Assembly (NCBI GenBank): GCA_902787415.1
Contig: CADAGG010000071.1
Span: forward strand, 1 to 5,316
Source: a methanogenic archaeon
Lineage (GTDB): Archaea > Thermoplasmatota > Thermoplasmata > Methanomassiliicoccales > Methanomethylophilaceae
Reading direction: 5' to 3'
DNA length: 5,316 bases
Shown: positions 5,187 through 5,316 of the stretch, in pieces
Layout: each line of letters starts with the position of its first letter
How positions within the stretch are numbered: position 1 is the stretch's first letter
Position numbers and translations under genes: made by a program
Notes under the pieces: model-generated
The model's input: the letters and a program-made list of their open reading frames with translations, nothing else
What the model was told of the DNA's origin: nothing
Databases searched by the model: none

Positions 5187-5195
5187 ATTTTTAAG
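5187..5195. promoter_or_regulatory. Shared TATA-like box in the divergent promoter region
   Basis: ATTTTTAAG (CTTAAAAAT on the minus strand) is the most AT-rich element in the 86-bp gap between divergent genes. Read on the minus strand, it would start transcription near 5165, about 22 nt before ATG 5143. Read on the plus strand, it would start near 5217, about 13 nt before ATG 5230. One box may serve both directions, or two boxes may overlap here. A GTTAAC palindrome at 5166-5171 lies near the minus-strand start. Confidence 0.45.
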
Positions 5196-5217
5196 TCAAT
5201 AGGGAGTTGCGGAGCCT

Positions 5218-5222
5218 AGGAG
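5218..5222 (+). promoter_or_regulatory. Shine-Dalgarno for the gene starting at 5230
   Basis: AGGAG lies 7 nt before ATG 5230, standard spacing for ribosome binding, and supports this start. Confidence 0.6.
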
Positions 5223-5229
5223 TAATCTC

Positions 5230-5316
5230 ATGAGCAAACCAATGTTCACCGGAGAAGAGATCGAGGAGGAGACCAGGCGTCTCAGGACCCTCGAGAACAT
5301 CAAACACGTCATCATC
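5230..5316 (+). CDS. N-terminus of a probable Mrp/NBP35-type P-loop ATPase (partial)
   Basis: Only 29 residues are inside the window. They form a charged helix (EEIEEETRRLRTLENI) followed by IKHVII. In the Mrp/ApbC/NBP35 family the segment 'nIKHvIaVlSGKGGVGKS' begins with just this turn and strand, leading to the Walker A loop, which would lie a few codons past the end of the window. These ATPases carry and deliver Fe-S clusters. The start has a good Shine-Dalgarno, and the gene is divergent from the VOC and iron-sulfur flavoprotein operon, which fits an Fe-S theme. The P-loop itself is not visible, so another P-loop or unrelated protein cannot be excluded. Confidence 0.5.
   Translation, partial: MSKPMFTGEEIEEETRRLRTLENIKHVII

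Noticed and set aside
5144..5188. Upstream start of the VOC gene at ATG 5188
   Set aside because: That ATG lies within the TATA-like box, leaving no room for a promoter. The added residues do not resemble the family, whereas ATG 5143 allows a 22-nt leader.

Overview
The window joins two kinds of DNA. From about position 470 to the end it is GC-rich, tightly packed and archaeal in content: an archaeal-type RtcB body, an MCTS1-like PUA protein, an iron-sulfur flavoprotein of the kind common in methanogens, and TATA-like boxes placed for short-leader or leaderless transcripts. A host-associated Thermoplasmatota methanogen such as a Methanomassiliicoccales member would fit, but that is inference. 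From 1 to about 465 the DNA is visibly AT-richer and bacterial in style: the end of a LysR-like regulator, a TTGACA/TATATT promoter with 17-bp spacing, two tandem terminator-like hairpins, a strong GGAGGAG ribosome-binding site, and the first codons of a type III glutamine synthetase (GlnN).

The two parts meet inside one open reading frame (304-1452). Its first 53-59 codons read as the GlnN N-terminus. From about codon 56 it reads as RtcB, entering at the point equivalent to residue 154 of Pyrococcus horikoshii RtcB. Both families have a Trp-Ala-(Val/Ile)-Glu-Lys/Asn-Gly stretch there, so the join sits in shared sequence. The result is an in-frame chimera that lacks the RtcB N-terminus with its Asp and Cys metal ligands. 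A misassembled metagenomic contig is the simplest explanation; a real recombination event is the alternative.

Layout: 1-141 LysR-like 3' end (+); 125-303 promoter and structured leader; 304-1452 GlnN/RtcB chimera (+); 1453-2766 HD-domain phosphohydrolase (-), abutting stop to stop; 2771-3262 PUA-domain protein (-), upstream in the same operon; 3263-3362 divergent promoter region with two small palindromes; 3363-4079 unrecognised cysteine-rich protein (+); 4087-4110 hairpin terminator with a UUCG loop; 4112-4678 iron-sulfur flavoprotein (-); 4697-5143 VOC-fold protein (-), same operon; 5144-5229 divergent promoter region; 5230-5316 start of a probable Mrp/NBP35-type P-loop ATPase (+).

Functional links are modest. 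The HD and PUA genes form a two-gene operon. The VOC and iron-sulfur flavoprotein genes form another, divergent from a probable iron-sulfur cluster carrier, which hints at a small Fe-S/redox neighbourhood. No CRISPR array, tRNA, rRNA or insertion sequence was seen.
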